Assembly: GCA_001723645.1 (NCBI GenBank)
Contig: MDLC01000029.1
Location: forward strand, 1-42,513
Length of the DNA: 42,513 nt
Direction of reading: 5' to 3'
DNA from: Candidatus Endobugula sertula
GTDB taxonomy: Bacteria; Pseudomonadota; Gammaproteobacteria; Pseudomonadales; Cellvibrionaceae
Positions 16,664 to 27,528 of this stretch are shown here, piece by piece (the first letter of the stretch is position 1; each line of letters begins with the position of its first letter). The position numbers were made by a program, and so were the translations under genes. Under the pieces are notes generated by a model. The model was not told where the DNA came from. It ran no database searches and was given only the letters and a program-made list of their open reading frames with translations.

Positions 16664-16704
16664 AGAAGTTTCTATCTTATAGTGACGGTTATTGTAAAAA
16701 TCTA

Positions 16705-17808
16705 CTAGGAACGAGTTTCAATGACGGCGCCTCCCAGACAATGCTCTCCATCATACAATACAACTGATTGGCCCGCTGTAATTGCGCGTTGAGGCTGGTC
16801 AAAAACAATATCAATTTCATCATTGTCTTTGAGGGTAACTTTACACGCTTGATCCGGTTGACGGTAGCGAATTTTGGCCTGACAGGAAATAGTTTGCCTT
16901 GCAGGTGGGAGATTGATCCAGTGCATTTGTGTGGCAGATAGGCGATGATGATAAAGACGTGGATGGTCATCACCCTGAACAACCACCAATTGGTTGTTAT
17001 TCAGGTCCTTGTCAACCACATACCAAGGGGCATCCGGAGCATTTTTAACACCTCCGATACCAAGGCCTTGTCGTTGACCGATAGTGTGGTACATCAAGCC
17101 TGAATGTTTACCAATAATCTGCCCTTTGTCTGTGACAATATCGCCATGTTGTGCAGGCAAGTACTGCGCTAAAAAATCTTTAAAACGACGTTCTCCAATA
17201 AAACAGATACCCGTACTGTCCTTTTTATTGTGAGTAACGAGACGGTGTTGTTTCGCTAACTCACGGACCTTGGGCTTTTCCAGTTCGCCAATAGGGAATA
17301 GCGTTTGTGCTAATTGCTTTTCGCCAATGGCATGGAGAAAGTAACTTTGGTCCTTATTGTTATCACAGCCCTTCAATAAGTGGGTATGTCCGTCAGTGGT
17401 TTGTACACAACGGGCGTAATGACCAGTGGCAATAAGGTCTGTTCCAAGTACTTGGGCATATTCAAGAAAGACTTTAAATTTAATTTCCCGATTACATAAA
17501 ATATCGGGATTGGGAGTGCGCCCTGCTTTGTACTCCTCAAGAAAGTACTCGAAAACATTATCCCAATATTCAGCAGCAAAGTTGGCGGTATGGAGTGTAA
17601 TTCCCAGAGTATCACAGACACGTTGTGTGTCAGTCAGATCGGTCTTGGCAGTACAGTATTCTGTCCCATCATCTTCATCCCAGTTTTTCATGAACAGCCC
17701 TTCAACTAGATAACCTTGTTGTTGGAGTAGTAGGGCGGTTACGGAAGAATCAACTCCTCCCGACATGCCTACCATCACGCGGGTTTCTTGAGGAATGGCT
17801 TTTTTCAT
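16705..17808 (-). CDS. mnmA: tRNA-specific 2-thiouridylase MnmA
   Basis: Makes the 2-thio group of the wobble uridine s2U34 in tRNA-Lys, -Glu and -Gln, taking sulfur from the Tus relay. The PP-loop SGGVDSS binds ATP near the N-terminus. The two catalytic Cys are in [12 protein letters not shown] and [12 protein letters not shown]. The C-terminal part has the family pattern QRQGLGIGG and ends in a beta domain. The start at 17806-17808 gives the usual length (367 residues); an in-frame ATG 48 bases upstream at 17856 would add 16 residues with no family counterpart. It heads the mnmA-hflD-DUF2288 unit. Confidence 0.95.
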   Translation of the reverse strand: MKKAIPQETRVMVGMSGGVDSSVTALLLQQQGYLVEGLFMKNWDEDDGTEYCTAKTDLTDTQRVCDTLGITLHTANFAAEYWDNVFEYFLEEYKAGRTPNPDILCNREIKFKVFLEYAQVLGTDLIATGHYARCVQTTDGHTHLLKGCDNNKDQSYFLHAIGEKQLAQTLFPIGELEKPKVRELAKQHRLVTHNKKDSTGICFIGERRFKDFLAQYLPAQHGDIVTDKGQIIGKHSGLMYHTIGQRQGLGIGGVKNAPDAPWYVVDKDLNNNQLVVVQGDDHPRLYHHRLSATQMHWINLPPARQTISCQAKIRYRQPDQACKVTLKDNDEIDIVFDQPQRAITAGQSVVLYDGEHCLGGAVIETRS

Positions 17809-18042
17809 AAAAAGTGTAGAGCAATCTATTGAATCAATTGTGGATAAACGGCCCATTATATTCTATGTGGCCTTATCTTGGGGATATTTCATCCGTCTTT
17901 AAGGGGACGAAGAGTGTGAGTAATAAGAAGTAGAAGTGATAATCTAGCTTTTAAATCAGGTAGTTAACGATAAATATTAAAGTTATTTAAATGTTTATGG
18001 ATAATGACCCTTTACTGTCTAAAGGCTTGCGTAAAATGGGGG

Positions 18043-18066
18043 AAAGGCCATCGGTTTGGCCTTTTT
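18043..18066 (-). terminator. Probable terminator after the rnf operon
   Basis: A 7-bp stem AAAGGCC/GGCCTTT with an 8-base loop lies between rnfE and mnmA, in the 340-base stretch 17809-18148 that otherwise shows no gene. On the minus strand only three T follow inside the stem, while the plus strand has five T after it, so termination strength for the rnf transcript is uncertain. The mnmA promoter should lie in the lower part of this stretch. Confidence 0.5.
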
Positions 18067-18148
18067 CTCCAAATCCAGTTTATTCCCCAAGTGGTCCGTA
18101 TAGCATGAAGAAAATGATGTCATGGGGATATAGGCTTATCCGCTAGTG

Positions 18149-18868
18149 TTAAGTAATTACTCCGGTTGTTCTTACTCGTTTGCTGCCTTTTATGGGTTTT
18201 TCTTTTAATGCAGCTCGGCGTGTCTCTATGTGACCATCGATAATGTTCTTGACCGCAATTAAGATACCTGTGACCAAAAACGCCCCTGGAGGAAGGAGGG
18301 CAATTAAAAACCCAGGGTAGTTATCACCCATTACATTTAGCTTCCAGCTTCTGGCTTCTTCACCAAAGAGTAACTGCATATCGGCAAATAAGGTGCCGGA
18401 GCCCAGGACTTCCCGAATAGCACCTAATACCACTAATACACAGAGAAAGCCCATACCCATCATAAAGCCGTCAGTGATGGACGGCAGTACTTTGTTTTTG
18501 CAGGCAAAGGCATCAGCACGGCCTAAAATTGCACAGTTGGTGACGATAAGAGGAATAAAGATACCAAGAATCTGATAAAGCTCGTAGGTAAAAGCCTGCA
18601 TTAATAACTCGGTACAGGTAGTAAAGGATGCGATAACGATAACGAAGGTGGGAAGCTTAACCGCATCACTAACTACGTTGCGAATCAGTGAAACGACTAG
18701 GTTAGAGCCAATTAATACCATCATCGACGCAATCCCCAATCCCAAAGCGTTGACGACAGATCCACTAACAGCCAATAGAGGACATAGCCCCAGGAGTTGA
18801 ACCAGGGCAGGGTTGTTTGACCATAATCCATTCTGGACGATTTCCCGGTAGTGAACAGTGTCAGTCAT
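18149..18868 (-). CDS. rnfE: Rnf electron-transport complex subunit E
   Basis: Integral membrane subunit of 239 residues with about six helices. Family motifs: [20 protein letters not shown] near the N-terminus and [20 protein letters not shown] in the middle, the latter containing the conserved Cys that with RnfA holds an intramembrane iron-sulfur centre. It is related to RnfA with opposite topology. It is the last gene of rnfABCDGE, starting 2 bases after rnfG. The C-terminal tail is Lys/Arg-rich. Confidence 0.96.
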   Translation of the reverse strand: MTDTVHYREIVQNGLWSNNPALVQLLGLCPLLAVSGSVVNALGLGIASMMVLIGSNLVVSLIRNVVSDAVKLPTFVIVIASFTTCTELLMQAFTYELYQILGIFIPLIVTNCAILGRADAFACKNKVLPSITDGFMMGMGFLCVLVVLGAIREVLGSGTLFADMQLLFGEEARSWKLNVMGDNYPGFLIALLPPGAFLVTGILIAVKNIIDGHIETRRAALKEKPIKGSKRVRTTGVIT

Positions 18869-18870
18869 AG

Positions 18871-19518
18871 TTAGGGTTTCTCATTTTGGGGGCTCTTGTT
18901 TTTGGGGAAGAGTAAGGTCTGATTCTCATCGACAAATTTCAGCACATTCAATAAGCGCTTCACTACGGCACGGGGTGTAATGGTTGCCCCCGTAAATTGA
19001 TCAAACTCACCACCATTCTTTTTGACTGTCCAACCGTCGGGGGTAGGATTATTGAGTGAGCGTCCTGTAAAATGAGTAATCCACTGGCTCTTTTTAATAT
19101 CGACTTTATCGCCAAGTCCTGGTGTCTCTTTATGAGCCAGTACTCGGACTCCGGCTATAGTACCATCAGTGTTGATTCCAACGATCATTTTGATATCGCC
19201 AGTATAACCATCTGGGGCAACAGTGGGGATGATAACTGCGATAATGTGGTTATCTTTGCGGGCAATATGAATGGGATTGGAGCCAATGTTGCCTAATAGC
19301 TCGTGAGCTGATAGGGGGACTTCAATGGTATCCAGTAATGGATCATTGTCGAAACGCTCCGGAGGGATAATTTCTAGCAGGGCTTTTTTGGCAGCGTTAC
19401 GTTCAGACTTCGCTATTTTGTCTTTAGTCTCTTCGGAGATAAATCCCAAAGTAACGGCAGTGATGAGAGCAAAAACAAAAAGTAATAGGCTGTTTTTACT
19501 AATAGAAGCAGGCATCAT
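18871..19518 (-). CDS. rnfG: Rnf electron-transport complex subunit G (covalent FMN)
   Basis: 215 residues with one N-terminal membrane anchor (about 8-27) and a periplasmic FMN-binding domain. The flavinylation motif TGAT gives Thr179 as the FMN phosphoester site, in place of the common [13 protein letters not shown]-like segment [11 protein letters not shown] also matches. It transfers electrons between RnfD and the rest of the membrane arm. Gaps to neighbours are 2-3 bases. Flavin attachment would require an ApbE transferase, which is not in this window. Confidence 0.96.
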   Translation of the reverse strand: MMPASISKNSLLLFVFALITAVTLGFISEETKDKIAKSERNAAKKALLEIIPPERFDNDPLLDTIEVPLSAHELLGNIGSNPIHIARKDNHIIAVIIPTVAPDGYTGDIKMIVGINTDGTIAGVRVLAHKETPGLGDKVDIKKSQWITHFTGRSLNNPTPDGWTVKKNGGEFDQFTGATITPRAVVKRLLNVLKFVDENQTLLFPKNKSPQNEKP

Positions 19519-19521
19519 GGG

Positions 19522-20580
19522 TTAATCCTTCCTCCTAGTTGCGCTTTCTGCTTTGGTGTGGCCATAGGTACGTGGCAGGGTATAGTAATCAATAAAGGGA
19601 GCAGCAAAGTTCATTAGCAATACCGCAAAGGCTACGGCGTCAGGGTAGTTACCCCAGACACGAATAATATAAATGAGTATACCGATCCCCGCCCCATAAA
19701 TGATACGCCCCTTGTTGCTGACTGCAGAACTCACTGGGTCGGTTACAATAAAGAAGGCGCCCAGCATGGTGCCGCCGGATAATAAATGCATTAAGGGAGT
19801 ACCACCACTAGTAGAACTACCTGAGTCATAAAAAAGGATGGACATAAGGGTAAGTGCCACTAGCATACTGACAGGGGCGTGCCAGGTAAAAATGCGCTGT
19901 TGTAGTAAAAATAAACCTCCTGCCAGAAAGGCCAAGTTAATCCATTCCCAACCAACACTGACAAAGACACTGTGATTGAATAGTGGTTCCTGATGGTGAA
20001 TTTGCTCTACCAATAAACCACTGTGATTTTTAAAAACATCCAATGGTGTAGCGCCAGTATAGGCATCAATTATTGAACTATGGTTAAACACGGCGCTTAG
20101 GGTTTCTATTAAACTGGGGAGTTGTCCATCAGTATTTAAATTAACGGGTGATATCCAGCGGGTCATTTCAATCGGAAATGAAATGAGTAAAACTACATAA
20201 GCAATCATGGCTGGATTAAAGGGGTTTAAACCCATGCCGCCATACAGTTGCTTCGCAAGGATAATCGCCGTTGCAGCGCCAATAACGACAATCCACCAAG
20301 GAGCATAAGGGGGTAGTGCCAAACCTAATAACACTGCTGTGACTAAAGCACTATTATCTTTTAAATAAAAAGCGACACGGCGGTTGCGCAATTTTAGCAC
20401 AAAGGCTTCGCTGGCTAATGTCGCGATAGCTGCAATGATGACATTAATCAGAGTACCCCAGCCAAACAAATAACTCAGCGCCACAAATCCGGGTGTTGTC
20501 GCTATAATGACTAATTGCATCATGTCCGCAGTGTTACGTTGATGATGAGTATGAGGTGATGATGCGTTAATTAAGCCCAT
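19522..20580 (-). CDS. rnfD: Rnf electron-transport complex subunit D (covalent FMN)
   Basis: Polytopic membrane subunit of 352 residues related to NqrB. The covalent FMN site is Thr178 in YTGATPLD. Other family motifs are MGLNPFNPAMIAYVVLLISF and GAFFIVTDPVSSAVSNKGR. The start overlaps the rnfC end by 14 bases. It carries flavin and is the probable site coupling electron flow to ion movement. Confidence 0.96.
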   Translation of the reverse strand: MGLINASSPHTHHQRNTADMMQLVIIATTPGFVALSYLFGWGTLINVIIAAIATLASEAFVLKLRNRRVAFYLKDNSALVTAVLLGLALPPYAPWWIVVIGAATAIILAKQLYGGMGLNPFNPAMIAYVVLLISFPIEMTRWISPVNLNTDGQLPSLIETLSAVFNHSSIIDAYTGATPLDVFKNHSGLLVEQIHHQEPLFNHSVFVSVGWEWINLAFLAGGLFLLQQRIFTWHAPVSMLVALTLMSILFYDSGSSTSGGTPLMHLLSGGTMLGAFFIVTDPVSSAVSNKGRIIYGAGIGILIYIIRVWGNYPDAVAFAVLLMNFAAPFIDYYTLPRTYGHTKAESATRRKD

Positions 20581-22657
20581 ATTTGTCTGCTTTTGTCGAT
20601 GCGCTCAGTTGAGTCTGTGTGTCTTTTAGTTTTTGTTCGAGTTTGGTGACGCTATTTTTAAAGGCATCCAGATGTTCATTGTTTTCTTGTTCTGCATCAG
20701 CTAAACGTTGGTGTGCTTTTTTTAAGCGCTGCTTCAGTGATGTTAGTTGCTTTTCCAGTTTTTCTTTTTCTGACATATTTGCTAAAGCTGCAGTATTGGC
20801 TTTGGCTTTTTCAATGGCTGAGCTGGCGGCATCCTGAATCGTCGGTTTATCATCTACGACTTCAGAACTTGTGAACTCAGCCAATTGTTTTTCAGCATTC
20901 TGTAAACGAACTTCCACCTGTTTTATTTGGGCCGATATCGGGTTTTTTTTATCGTGTTCAGCATTCGCCAGTTTTTCCTGTAGTTTGGTCATACGGTTTT
21001 TAGCACTGTTAATACTACGTTCTAGCCTGGCTTGTTGTGCCGCTGGATCGTTTTCCTTGGCTTTGACACGGGCGATGGCTTCAGTGACAGGGTCACATTT
21101 TGGGGTACTATCCTTATTAGCTTCAGGGTTCCTGGCCAGTTTTTCAGCTTGCAGTTGTTTTGCTTTAGCTGCGGCTTTTTTACGTGCTTCACGCTTTGCA
21201 ATTTTTTCTGCTTCTGCTTTTGCAAAACGCCGCTGGCGGAATTCAAAGCGCTGACGTGCGTGGTCCGATTTGATTTTTTCTTGTTCCTGCTGACGTATAG
21301 AACCTTTAGTGGCGCGATAATATTGCACTAATGGAATATTCGATGAACACACATAAGAGCAGGCACCACATTCTATACAGTCAAATAAATTGTAATTTTG
21401 TGCTCGCTCATAATCTTCTGCTTTCGCGTACCAGTACAGTTGTTGTGGCAACAAACTAACAGGACACACTTCTGAGCATAGGCCACAGCGAATACACTCT
21501 TGCGCAGGAGGTGGTGAAGGCAGCTCTTTCTTCGATGGGGCAATAATACAGTTGGTTGATTTAATAATGGGAGTGGTTAATTCTTTTAAGGTAAAACCCA
21601 TCATAGGTCCGCCCATAATCAAACGCTCATTATTACTCGCATCAAAGCCTGCTTGTTGCAAAGCAAATTCAATAGGTGTACCTAATAATACTTGATAGTT
21701 ACGCTGTGTGGTTAAGGCTTCGCCCACCAATGTGGTAATGCGTGAGGTCAGTGGTTGTCCTAAAGCCACTGCGCGATAGGCTGCTACTGCTGTGCCTACA
21801 TTTTGCATCACAATACCAAGGCTGGCCGGGATTGCTCCAGAAGGGACTTCTTTGCCTGTAAGCAATTGGATTAATTGCTTTTCACCGCCGGAAGGGTATT
21901 TGGTTGGAAACGTCATTATTTGAATATTGTTCATTGCTGAATTTTTTAAAGCGGATGCCAGTGCTTGAATGGCGTCTGATTTGTTATCCTCAACACCAAT
22001 AAGAACGTGTTCAGGATTACCCAATATGTGAGACAATAGTTTTGCACTTGCTATGACTTCTTCAGCATGGTACAGCATTAAGCTATGGTCGGCAGTAATA
22101 TAAGGTTCACATTCAGTACCATTTAAAATCAAGGTGTTTATGATATCGTTTGCTGGTGGTTTTAATTTTACGGCCGTGGGAAAGCCTGCACCACCCAAAC
22201 CTGTAACACCTGCTTCGCGGATTTTTTCAATCAGCTCCGTGGGTTCCTGCTCCAGATAATCATCACACGTTTGAAAATCAATGTGCTGGTGTTTGCCATC
22301 CGTTTGAATGACGATACATAGGCCACTCATTCCTGAAGGGTGAGGTAGTATGCGTTCTTCAATGGCACTGACGGTTCCTGAGCTTGATGCATGAATCGTC
22401 GCACTAAACATTCCAACCGCTTCAGCAATTTTTTGACCGCCCAAGACGTTATCACCCACGCTAACGATAGGTTCGGCAGGTGCCCCCATGTGTTGGTTCA
22501 GTGGAAATATCAATTCATCAGGAATAGGTAGGGAACCAACAGGTAGAGTCATGGATTGTTGCTTGTTTTCTGGTGGATAGATGCCACCATGAAACTCGCC
22601 ACTCGCTTTGGCGATGATATTATTTTCTAGTCGTAATGTTTTAACAGAAGTTTTCAT
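20567..22657 (-). CDS. rnfC: Rnf electron-transport complex subunit C
   Basis: Peripheral cytoplasmic subunit that exchanges electrons with NAD(H). The flavin/NADH region has [13 protein letters not shown] (153-165). Two 4Fe-4S motifs lie at 388-398 ([12 protein letters not shown]) and 427-437 ([11 protein letters not shown]). Residues about 455-696 are a charged Lys/Ala/Glu/Gln-rich coiled-coil extension, characteristic of gammaproteobacterial RnfC and variable in length. It overlaps rnfB by 4 bases (ATGA) and rnfD by 14. Confidence 0.96.
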   Translation of the reverse strand: MKTSVKTLRLENNIIAKASGEFHGGIYPPENKQQSMTLPVGSLPIPDELIFPLNQHMGAPAEPIVSVGDNVLGGQKIAEAVGMFSATIHASSSGTVSAIEERILPHPSGMSGLCIVIQTDGKHQHIDFQTCDDYLEQEPTELIEKIREAGVTGLGGAGFPTAVKLKPPANDIINTLILNGTECEPYITADHSLMLYHAEEVIASAKLLSHILGNPEHVLIGVEDNKSDAIQALASALKNSAMNNIQIMTFPTKYPSGGEKQLIQLLTGKEVPSGAIPASLGIVMQNVGTAVAAYRAVALGQPLTSRITTLVGEALTTQRNYQVLLGTPIEFALQQAGFDASNNERLIMGGPMMGFTLKELTTPIIKSTNCIIAPSKKELPSPPPAQECIRCGLCSEVCPVSLLPQQLYWYAKAEDYERAQNYNLFDCIECGACSYVCSSNIPLVQYYRATKGSIRQQEQEKIKSDHARQRFEFRQRRFAKAEAEKIAKREARKKAAAKAKQLQAEKLARNPEANKDSTPKCDPVTEAIARVKAKENDPAAQQARLERSINSAKNRMTKLQEKLANAEHDKKNPISAQIKQVEVRLQNAEKQLAEFTSSEVVDDKPTIQDAASSAIEKAKANTAALANMSEKEKLEKQLTSLKQRLKKAHQRLADAEQENNEHLDAFKNSVTKLEQKLKDTQTQLSASTKADKYGLN

Positions 22658-23271
22658 ACGGTTTGTCCTTCTGTTAATGAAAGGCCTTTATCGGTAGCGA
22701 TAATATGGTTGGTATTGGGAGTTGTCCACTTCCAATCACTAATGCTCTGCTTGACAGGAATCATATCAATACAATCAACAGGACAGGGTTCTACACATAA
22801 ATCGCACCCCGTGCATTCATCAGCAATCACAGTGTGCATTTGTTTGGCGGCTCCGAGTATGGCATCAACCGGGCAGGCTTGGATGCATTTAGTGCACCCG
22901 ATACATTCATCTTCGCGAATAAAAGCCACGGTTTTTATATCTGCCTCCTCTCCGTGCTCTTCATCCAAAGATGGGGCATCAATACCTAATAAGTCAGCAA
23001 TAGCGTTAATGGTGGTTTGACCACCAGGAGGGCATTTATTAATGGCTTCACCATTAGCAATCCCTTCGGCATACGGGCGACAACCAGGGTGACCACATTG
23101 GCCACATTGAGTTTGTGGTAGTAAAGCATCCAACTGTTCAACAATCGGGTCACCTTCTACTTTAAACTGTACGGCAGCAAAGCCAAGTACGGCACCGAAA
23201 ATAAGTGCTAAACCGCCGAGTGCAATAACAGCAGAAATAACCGGATATTGGAGAATTAGTGCAATCATCAT
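22654..23271 (-). CDS. rnfB: Rnf electron-transport complex subunit B (ferredoxin-type)
   Basis: 205 residues. One N-terminal membrane anchor (about 8-32), then a 4Fe-4S motif [16 protein letters not shown] with a distal Cys in NKCPPGG, then a two-cluster ferredoxin domain ([16 protein letters not shown] and [16 protein letters not shown]). It takes electrons from or gives them to ferredoxin. It is coupled to rnfA and rnfC by ATGA overlaps. Confidence 0.97.
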   Translation of the reverse strand: MMIALILQYPVISAVIALGGLALIFGAVLGFAAVQFKVEGDPIVEQLDALLPQTQCGQCGHPGCRPYAEGIANGEAINKCPPGGQTTINAIADLLGIDAPSLDEEHGEEADIKTVAFIREDECIGCTKCIQACPVDAILGAAKQMHTVIADECTGCDLCVEPCPVDCIDMIPVKQSISDWKWTTPNTNHIIATDKGLSLTEGQTV

Positions 23272-23855
23272 GATAGTGAAATCAGCCCTGCAAATCCCAT
23301 AAATGCCAGTGACATGAAGCCGGCGGTGATCATAGCAATAGCCGCTCCTTTAAAGGGTGCTGGAACATCTGCGACTGTAAGGCGTTCACGCATGGCAGAA
23401 AACAAAATCAATACCAGTGAAAAACCTAGTGCGGCACCAAAGCCATAAATCATAGATTGCAAAAAACTATGTGACTTTGTCGTGTTAAGCAGGGCGACAC
23501 CCAATACTGCGCAGTTAGTGGTAATCAAAGGTAAAAACACTCCCAAAACCCGATAAAGTAGGGGGCTGGCTTTTTCAATAAACATTTTGGCAAATTGCAC
23601 AACTACGGCAATGACTAAGATAAATGAGATCGTTTTTAAATACTCAAGCGATAAAGGTTCAAGTATGTAGGTGTAAACCAGATAGCTGCAAACCGATGCC
23701 AGCGTCAACACGAAGGTAGTGGCACTGGCCATACCGATGGCGGTTTCCAATTTATTTGACACTCCCATAAAAGGGCACAGGCCAAGAAACTGAACCAGTA
23801 CGAAGTTGTTCACTAATACCGTACTACCTAAAATGGTGAGTAATTCAATCATCAT
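23268..23855 (-). CDS. rnfA: Rnf electron-transport complex subunit A
   Basis: Six-helix membrane subunit of about 195 residues, almost colinear with E. coli Rsx[49 protein letters not shown] and LMSLAFMGF-like [11 protein letters not shown]. The ATG at 23853-23855 is chosen because family similarity begins there and AGAAGAA precedes it; the frame is open upstream into metG. It follows metG by 31 bases, so the rnf genes may be read from the metG promoter. The operon lacks the nth gene often found after rnfE. Confidence 0.96.
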   Translation of the reverse strand: MMIELLTILGSTVLVNNFVLVQFLGLCPFMGVSNKLETAIGMASATTFVLTLASVCSYLVYTYILEPLSLEYLKTISFILVIAVVVQFAKMFIEKASPLLYRVLGVFLPLITTNCAVLGVALLNTTKSHSFLQSMIYGFGAALGFSLVLILFSAMRERLTVADVPAPFKGAAIAMITAGFMSLAFMGFAGLISLS

Positions 23856-23886
23856 AGAATCTGTTCTTCTGTTTACACTGAGTGAT

Positions 23887-25923
23887 TTACATGACACGCA
23901 TGCCGGGTTGCGCACCATTATCGGGTTCGAGTAAGTAGATTTCTTTACCACCAGGGCCTGCCGCTAACACCATGCCTTCCGAGAGACCAAATTTCATTTT
24001 GCGTGGTGCTAGATTGGCGACCATTATAGTGAGCTTACCTTCCAACTCTTCAGGTTGGTAAGCACTTTTAATTCCTGAGAACACGTTACGGGTTTCTCCG
24101 CCTAAATCAAGTGTCAGTTGTAATAATTTATGAGCATCTTCGACATAAGTGGCTTGAATAATTTTTGCTACGCGCAAATCTACTTTGGCAAAATCGTTAA
24201 AACTTATTTCGTCCGCTATAGGTTCTCTGCCCGGTGCTGGCTTTTCCTCAACGGACTTTTCTAGCGTTTGTTTGCTGCTTTCTAGCATTGCATCAACCTG
24301 CTCTTGTTCAATACGGTTTAATAGGGGTTTAAATGTGTTAATGGAGTGTTTGCTTTTAAACTTAACCACGTCTTTCCAGGATAGTTCTTCATTTAAGAAA
24401 ACTTCCGCTTTTTGTGTGAGTTCAGGTAGGACAGGTTTTAGGTAGGTGATAATCACACGGAACATGTTGATGGCGAGTGAACAAATAGCTAATACTTGTT
24501 GTTCGGTGCCTTCCTGTTTGGCTAATGCCCAGGGCTCTTTGGCAGCAATATATTCATTGGCTGCATCGGCGAGGTTAATGATTTCGCGCATGGCTTTGGC
24601 AAATTCGCGCTGCTCATATAAATTGGCGATGATGTCACTGGCATTAACAAACTGTTGCCATAGTTCAGGTTTTTCAACGGTACTTGATAGGATGCCACCA
24701 CTTTTTTGTACAAACTTGGCAGTACGGCTGGCAATATTGACGACTTTACCCACTAGGTCTGAGTTAACGCGTTGAATAAAGTCATTCAGGTTGAGATCCA
24801 GATCATCAACACTGTTAGTCAGTTTAGTGGCAAAGTAGTAGCGTAGATATTCTGGGTTTAAATGTTCTAGATAGCTACGGGCATTAATAAATGTACCGCG
24901 AGATTTAGACATTTTTTTCCCATTAATCGTTAAAAAACCGTGCACATTGACCGTGGTCGGTGTACGGAATTTTGCAGAGTGCAGCATGGCGGGCCAGAAT
25001 AGGGCATGAAAGTTTACAATGTCTTTACCAATAAAGTGATGAAGTTCAGTGCCATTATTTACATTGAGATCACCTTTACCATCGTCCAGCCAGTAGTCTT
25101 TCCAGTTCTTACCCTGTTTGTCGCACCAGTTTTTAAAACTGGCAATGTAGCCAATGGGGGCGTCCAACCATACATAAAAATATTTGTTCGGATGCTCGGG
25201 AATTTCAAAACCAAAGTAGGGGGCATCCCGCGATATATCCCATTCTTGTAAGCCTGTATCTAACCACTCGGATAATTTGTTAACCATTTCAGTTTGTAAA
25301 TGACCAGTGCGAGTCCAGCTCTTTAAGAAATCACTAAATTCTGGCAATTTAAAAAACAAATGTTCAGATTCTTTTTCTATGGGAGTTGCACCTGAAATGG
25401 CGGATTTAGGATTAACTAAATCCATGGGCGAGTAGGTGGCACCACAGGATTCACAGTTATCGCCATACTGATCTTCTGTTTTGCATTTAGGACAAGTGCC
25501 TTTGATATAGCGGTCTGCCAGAAATAGATTTTTCTCTGGATCATAGGCCTGGGTAATATATCGTGAAGCAATGTGATCGTTTTCGTCCAGACGCTGATAA
25601 ATGAACTCAGCAAGCTCACGGTTTTCTTCTGAGTGGGTAGAGTGAAAATTATCGAAGTCGATTAAAAATTCAGCGAAGTCTTGTTCGTGTTCCTTTTTAA
25701 TAGTGGCAATTTGCTCTTCAGGTGAAACGCCATTTTGTTCAGCTTTTAGCATGATGGCTGTACCGTGTGCATCATCTGCACAGACGTAGATGCATTCATG
25801 TCCGCGCATTTTCTGAAAGCGTACCCAAATATCCGTTTGAATATATTCGACTAAATGGCCCAGATGTATTGAGCCATTAGCATAGGGTAGGGCGCTAGTA
25901 ACGAGAATCTTACGTGGATTCAT
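23887..25923 (-). CDS. metG: Methionyl-tRNA synthetase
   Basis: 678 residues, class I synthetase. The HIGH-type motif is HLGH (20-23), the KMSKS loop is [10 protein letters not shown], and the zinc knuckle has four Cys in [17 protein letters not shown]. The C-terminal about 110 residues form the EMAP/Arc1-type tRNA-binding dimerisation domain ([14 protein letters not shown], then [12 protein letters not shown]), so this is the long form. It is divergent from mrp across 355 bases, the arrangement seen in E. coli. Confidence 0.98.
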   Translation of the reverse strand: MNPRKILVTSALPYANGSIHLGHLVEYIQTDIWVRFQKMRGHECIYVCADDAHGTAIMLKAEQNGVSPEEQIATIKKEHEQDFAEFLIDFDNFHSTHSEENRELAEFIYQRLDENDHIASRYITQAYDPEKNLFLADRYIKGTCPKCKTEDQYGDNCESCGATYSPMDLVNPKSAISGATPIEKESEHLFFKLPEFSDFLKSWTRTGHLQTEMVNKLSEWLDTGLQEWDISRDAPYFGFEIPEHPNKYFYVWLDAPIGYIASFKNWCDKQGKNWKDYWLDDGKGDLNVNNGTELHHFIGKDIVNFHALFWPAMLHSAKFRTPTTVNVHGFLTINGKKMSKSRGTFINARSYLEHLNPEYLRYYFATKLTNSVDDLDLNLNDFIQRVNSDLVGKVVNIASRTAKFVQKSGGILSSTVEKPELWQQFVNASDIIANLYEQREFAKAMREIINLADAANEYIAAKEPWALAKQEGTEQQVLAICSLAINMFRVIITYLKPVLPELTQKAEVFLNEELSWKDVVKFKSKHSINTFKPLLNRIEQEQVDAMLESSKQTLEKSVEEKPAPGREPIADEISFNDFAKVDLRVAKIIQATYVEDAHKLLQLTLDLGGETRNVFSGIKSAYQPEELEGKLTIMVANLAPRKMKFGLSEGMVLAAGPGGKEIYLLEPDNGAQPGMRVM

Positions 25924-26278
25924 GAATAGTTTTACCTTTTAAAGAGTGGTAACGTCGGTTGTAAATATAATATTGATAAAACAGTCCCAGTGATGACTGT
26001 GTTATCAAAAGTGTGCGTTAACTTCGAACTTTATAACCGATGGAACTTTGGTTATAACTAAAAATACGCTATTAATAAGCAAAAGGCGTAATTATATCAG
26101 TTTTTTGGTGCCTAAGCCGTAGCTTAGGTTATTGATTTCCTGGCAAAATTATGGAAATTTCAAATAAAGCTTATCGGTAATACCGCTAGTCAATTGGAGG
26201 CCGCCCAGTTACCATATCAATAGTACCGTCAAATCCAGTTAATCCCACGGTTAGTTTCATCATAAGGTATTTCTATTT
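25924..26278. promoter_or_regulatory. Divergent metG/mrp intergenic region with an inverted repeat
   Basis: 355 bases without a gene between divergent metG and mrp. Both promoters should lie here. A perfect 7-bp inverted repeat CCTAAGC/GCTTAGG around CGTA occupies 26111-26128. It lacks a following T-run on either strand except AAAAAA/TTTTTT at 26101-26106 on one side, so it could be an operator or a leader hairpin of the metG transcript. No other structure was recognised. Confidence 0.4.
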
Positions 26279-27367
26279 ATGTCTGATTTTATACAACAGC
26301 AACTTCCTGCTTTGCTTGATTCTATTATTGAACCGCATTCTGGGCAGTCGTTATTAGCTCTCGAATCTGTCAGCGATATTCAGTATGCAGAAGGTCAACT
26401 GACGCTGTCAGTGACGTTGGGTTACCCTTGTAAAGAAGTAGAGCAAGAATTAGTAGAAACTTTACAAAATCGTCTGCAGGAAATAGTTGAAGTGACTGCT
26501 GTTGATGTACAGTTTGGCTGGCAGGCACCTTCTAATTTGATCAGTAAAGATCAGCCTGCTACTAGTCGTATACGCAATATTATTGCGGTTGCTTCTGGTA
26601 AGGGCGGAGTAGGCAAGTCAACAACAACGGCTAACCTGGCCTTAGCTTTAGCACAGTTAGGTGCCAAAGTCGGTGTTTTGGATGCAGATATTTATGGTCC
26701 CAGTCAAGCCACCATGTTAGGGATAGGGGTTAGGCAGCCAGAGGTCCGTGATCAAATGACTATGTTGCCTCATCAAAGCTATGGTGTGTCTTCAATGTCG
26801 ATGGGTTATCTGGTGAATGAAAAGACGCCTATGGTGTGGCGTGGCCCTATGGCGACAGGTGCTTTAAAACAGTTATTGTTTAAAACCGAGTGGGGCCAGT
26901 TAGATTATTTGTTGATTGATATGCCGCCGGGCACTGGAGATATTCAACTCACCTTATCGCAGAGTGTCCCCGTTAGTGGTGCTATTGTGGTGACTACACC
27001 TCAGGATATTGCGTTACTGGATGCCGGGAAAGCTGTCGAAATGTTTACCAAGGTTAACGTTCCTATTTTAGGTGTGGTAGAAAATATGGCCGTTTATCAG
27101 TGTAGTGAATGTGGTCATAAGGAGCATATTTTTGGTGCCGCTGGTGGCGGGCGTATTGCCAATCATTACCAATCAACACTCCTGGGTGCCTTGCCTTTAG
27201 CGCGGTCTATCCGTGAGTATGCCGACAATGGTAAACCTACCGTCGTTGCTGAGCCGGATAGTGAGATCGCTAAGCAGTACCGTGATATTGCTCAAAAAGC
27301 AGCGGTGGAATTATGGGTGCAATTTTATCAAAATACGGTGCCTGATATTATGGTGAGTGACGATTAA
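26279..27367 (+). CDS. apbC: Mrp/ApbC iron-sulfur cluster carrier ATPase
   Basis: 362 residues. N-terminal MIP18/DUF59 domain (1-85), then a deviant-Walker P-loop GKGGVGKST (107-115), the switch region VLDADIYGPSQ, and MPPGTGD. The scaffold cysteines are in YQCSECGHKEHIFG. It assembles or transfers 4Fe-4S clusters to apoproteins. The placement near the iron-sulfur-rich Rnf complex follows the conserved metG-mrp divergence and is not evidence of a dedicated role. Confidence 0.96.
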   Translation: MSDFIQQQLPALLDSIIEPHSGQSLLALESVSDIQYAEGQLTLSVTLGYPCKEVEQELVETLQNRLQEIVEVTAVDVQFGWQAPSNLISKDQPATSRIRNIIAVASGKGGVGKSTTTANLALALAQLGAKVGVLDADIYGPSQATMLGIGVRQPEVRDQMTMLPHQSYGVSSMSMGYLVNEKTPMVWRGPMATGALKQLLFKTEWGQLDYLLIDMPPGTGDIQLTLSQSVPVSGAIVVTTPQDIALLDAGKAVEMFTKVNVPILGVVENMAVYQCSECGHKEHIFGAAGGGRIANHYQSTLLGALPLARSIREYADNGKPTVVAEPDSEIAKQYRDIAQKAAVELWVQFYQNTVPDIMVSDD

Positions 27368-27508
27368 TTTCAGAATACGAGGGGCTGGATGTGGGAAATC
27401 GGTATGAAGATTGTCTCCGCATTTTTGCCACTAATATCTCAGATTTAGTGTCTCACCTATATGCTTGCTTGTTCTCTCATGCCCCTTTACTATTGGCCAC
27501 CTGAAATT
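27366..27508 (+). other. Nested inverted repeats in the mrp-dcd gap: possible structured leader RNA
   Basis: Three nested complementary pairs are visible: AATTTCAG (27366-27373) with CTGAAATT (27501-27508), AGGGGC (27380-27385) with GCCCCT (27481-27486), and a local hairpin CACTAA/TTAGTG (27429-27434, 27445-27450). Together they could close a branched RNA of about 143 bases just before the dcd ribosome site. No known riboswitch class was recognised and no T-run follows. Confidence 0.35.
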
Positions 27509-27528
27509 CACCAATCACTGGAGTACCC

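Noticed and set aside
20619-21331. Overlapping plus-strand frames opposite rnfC
   Set aside because: They mirror the Lys/Ala/Glu-rich coiled-coil tail of RnfC and give Cys/Phe/Ser-rich products typical of antisense of such codons.
23856-23951. N-terminal extension of RnfA into metG
   Set aside because: The extra 32 residues overlap the metG end in another frame and have no match in RnfA, whose similarity begins at 23855.
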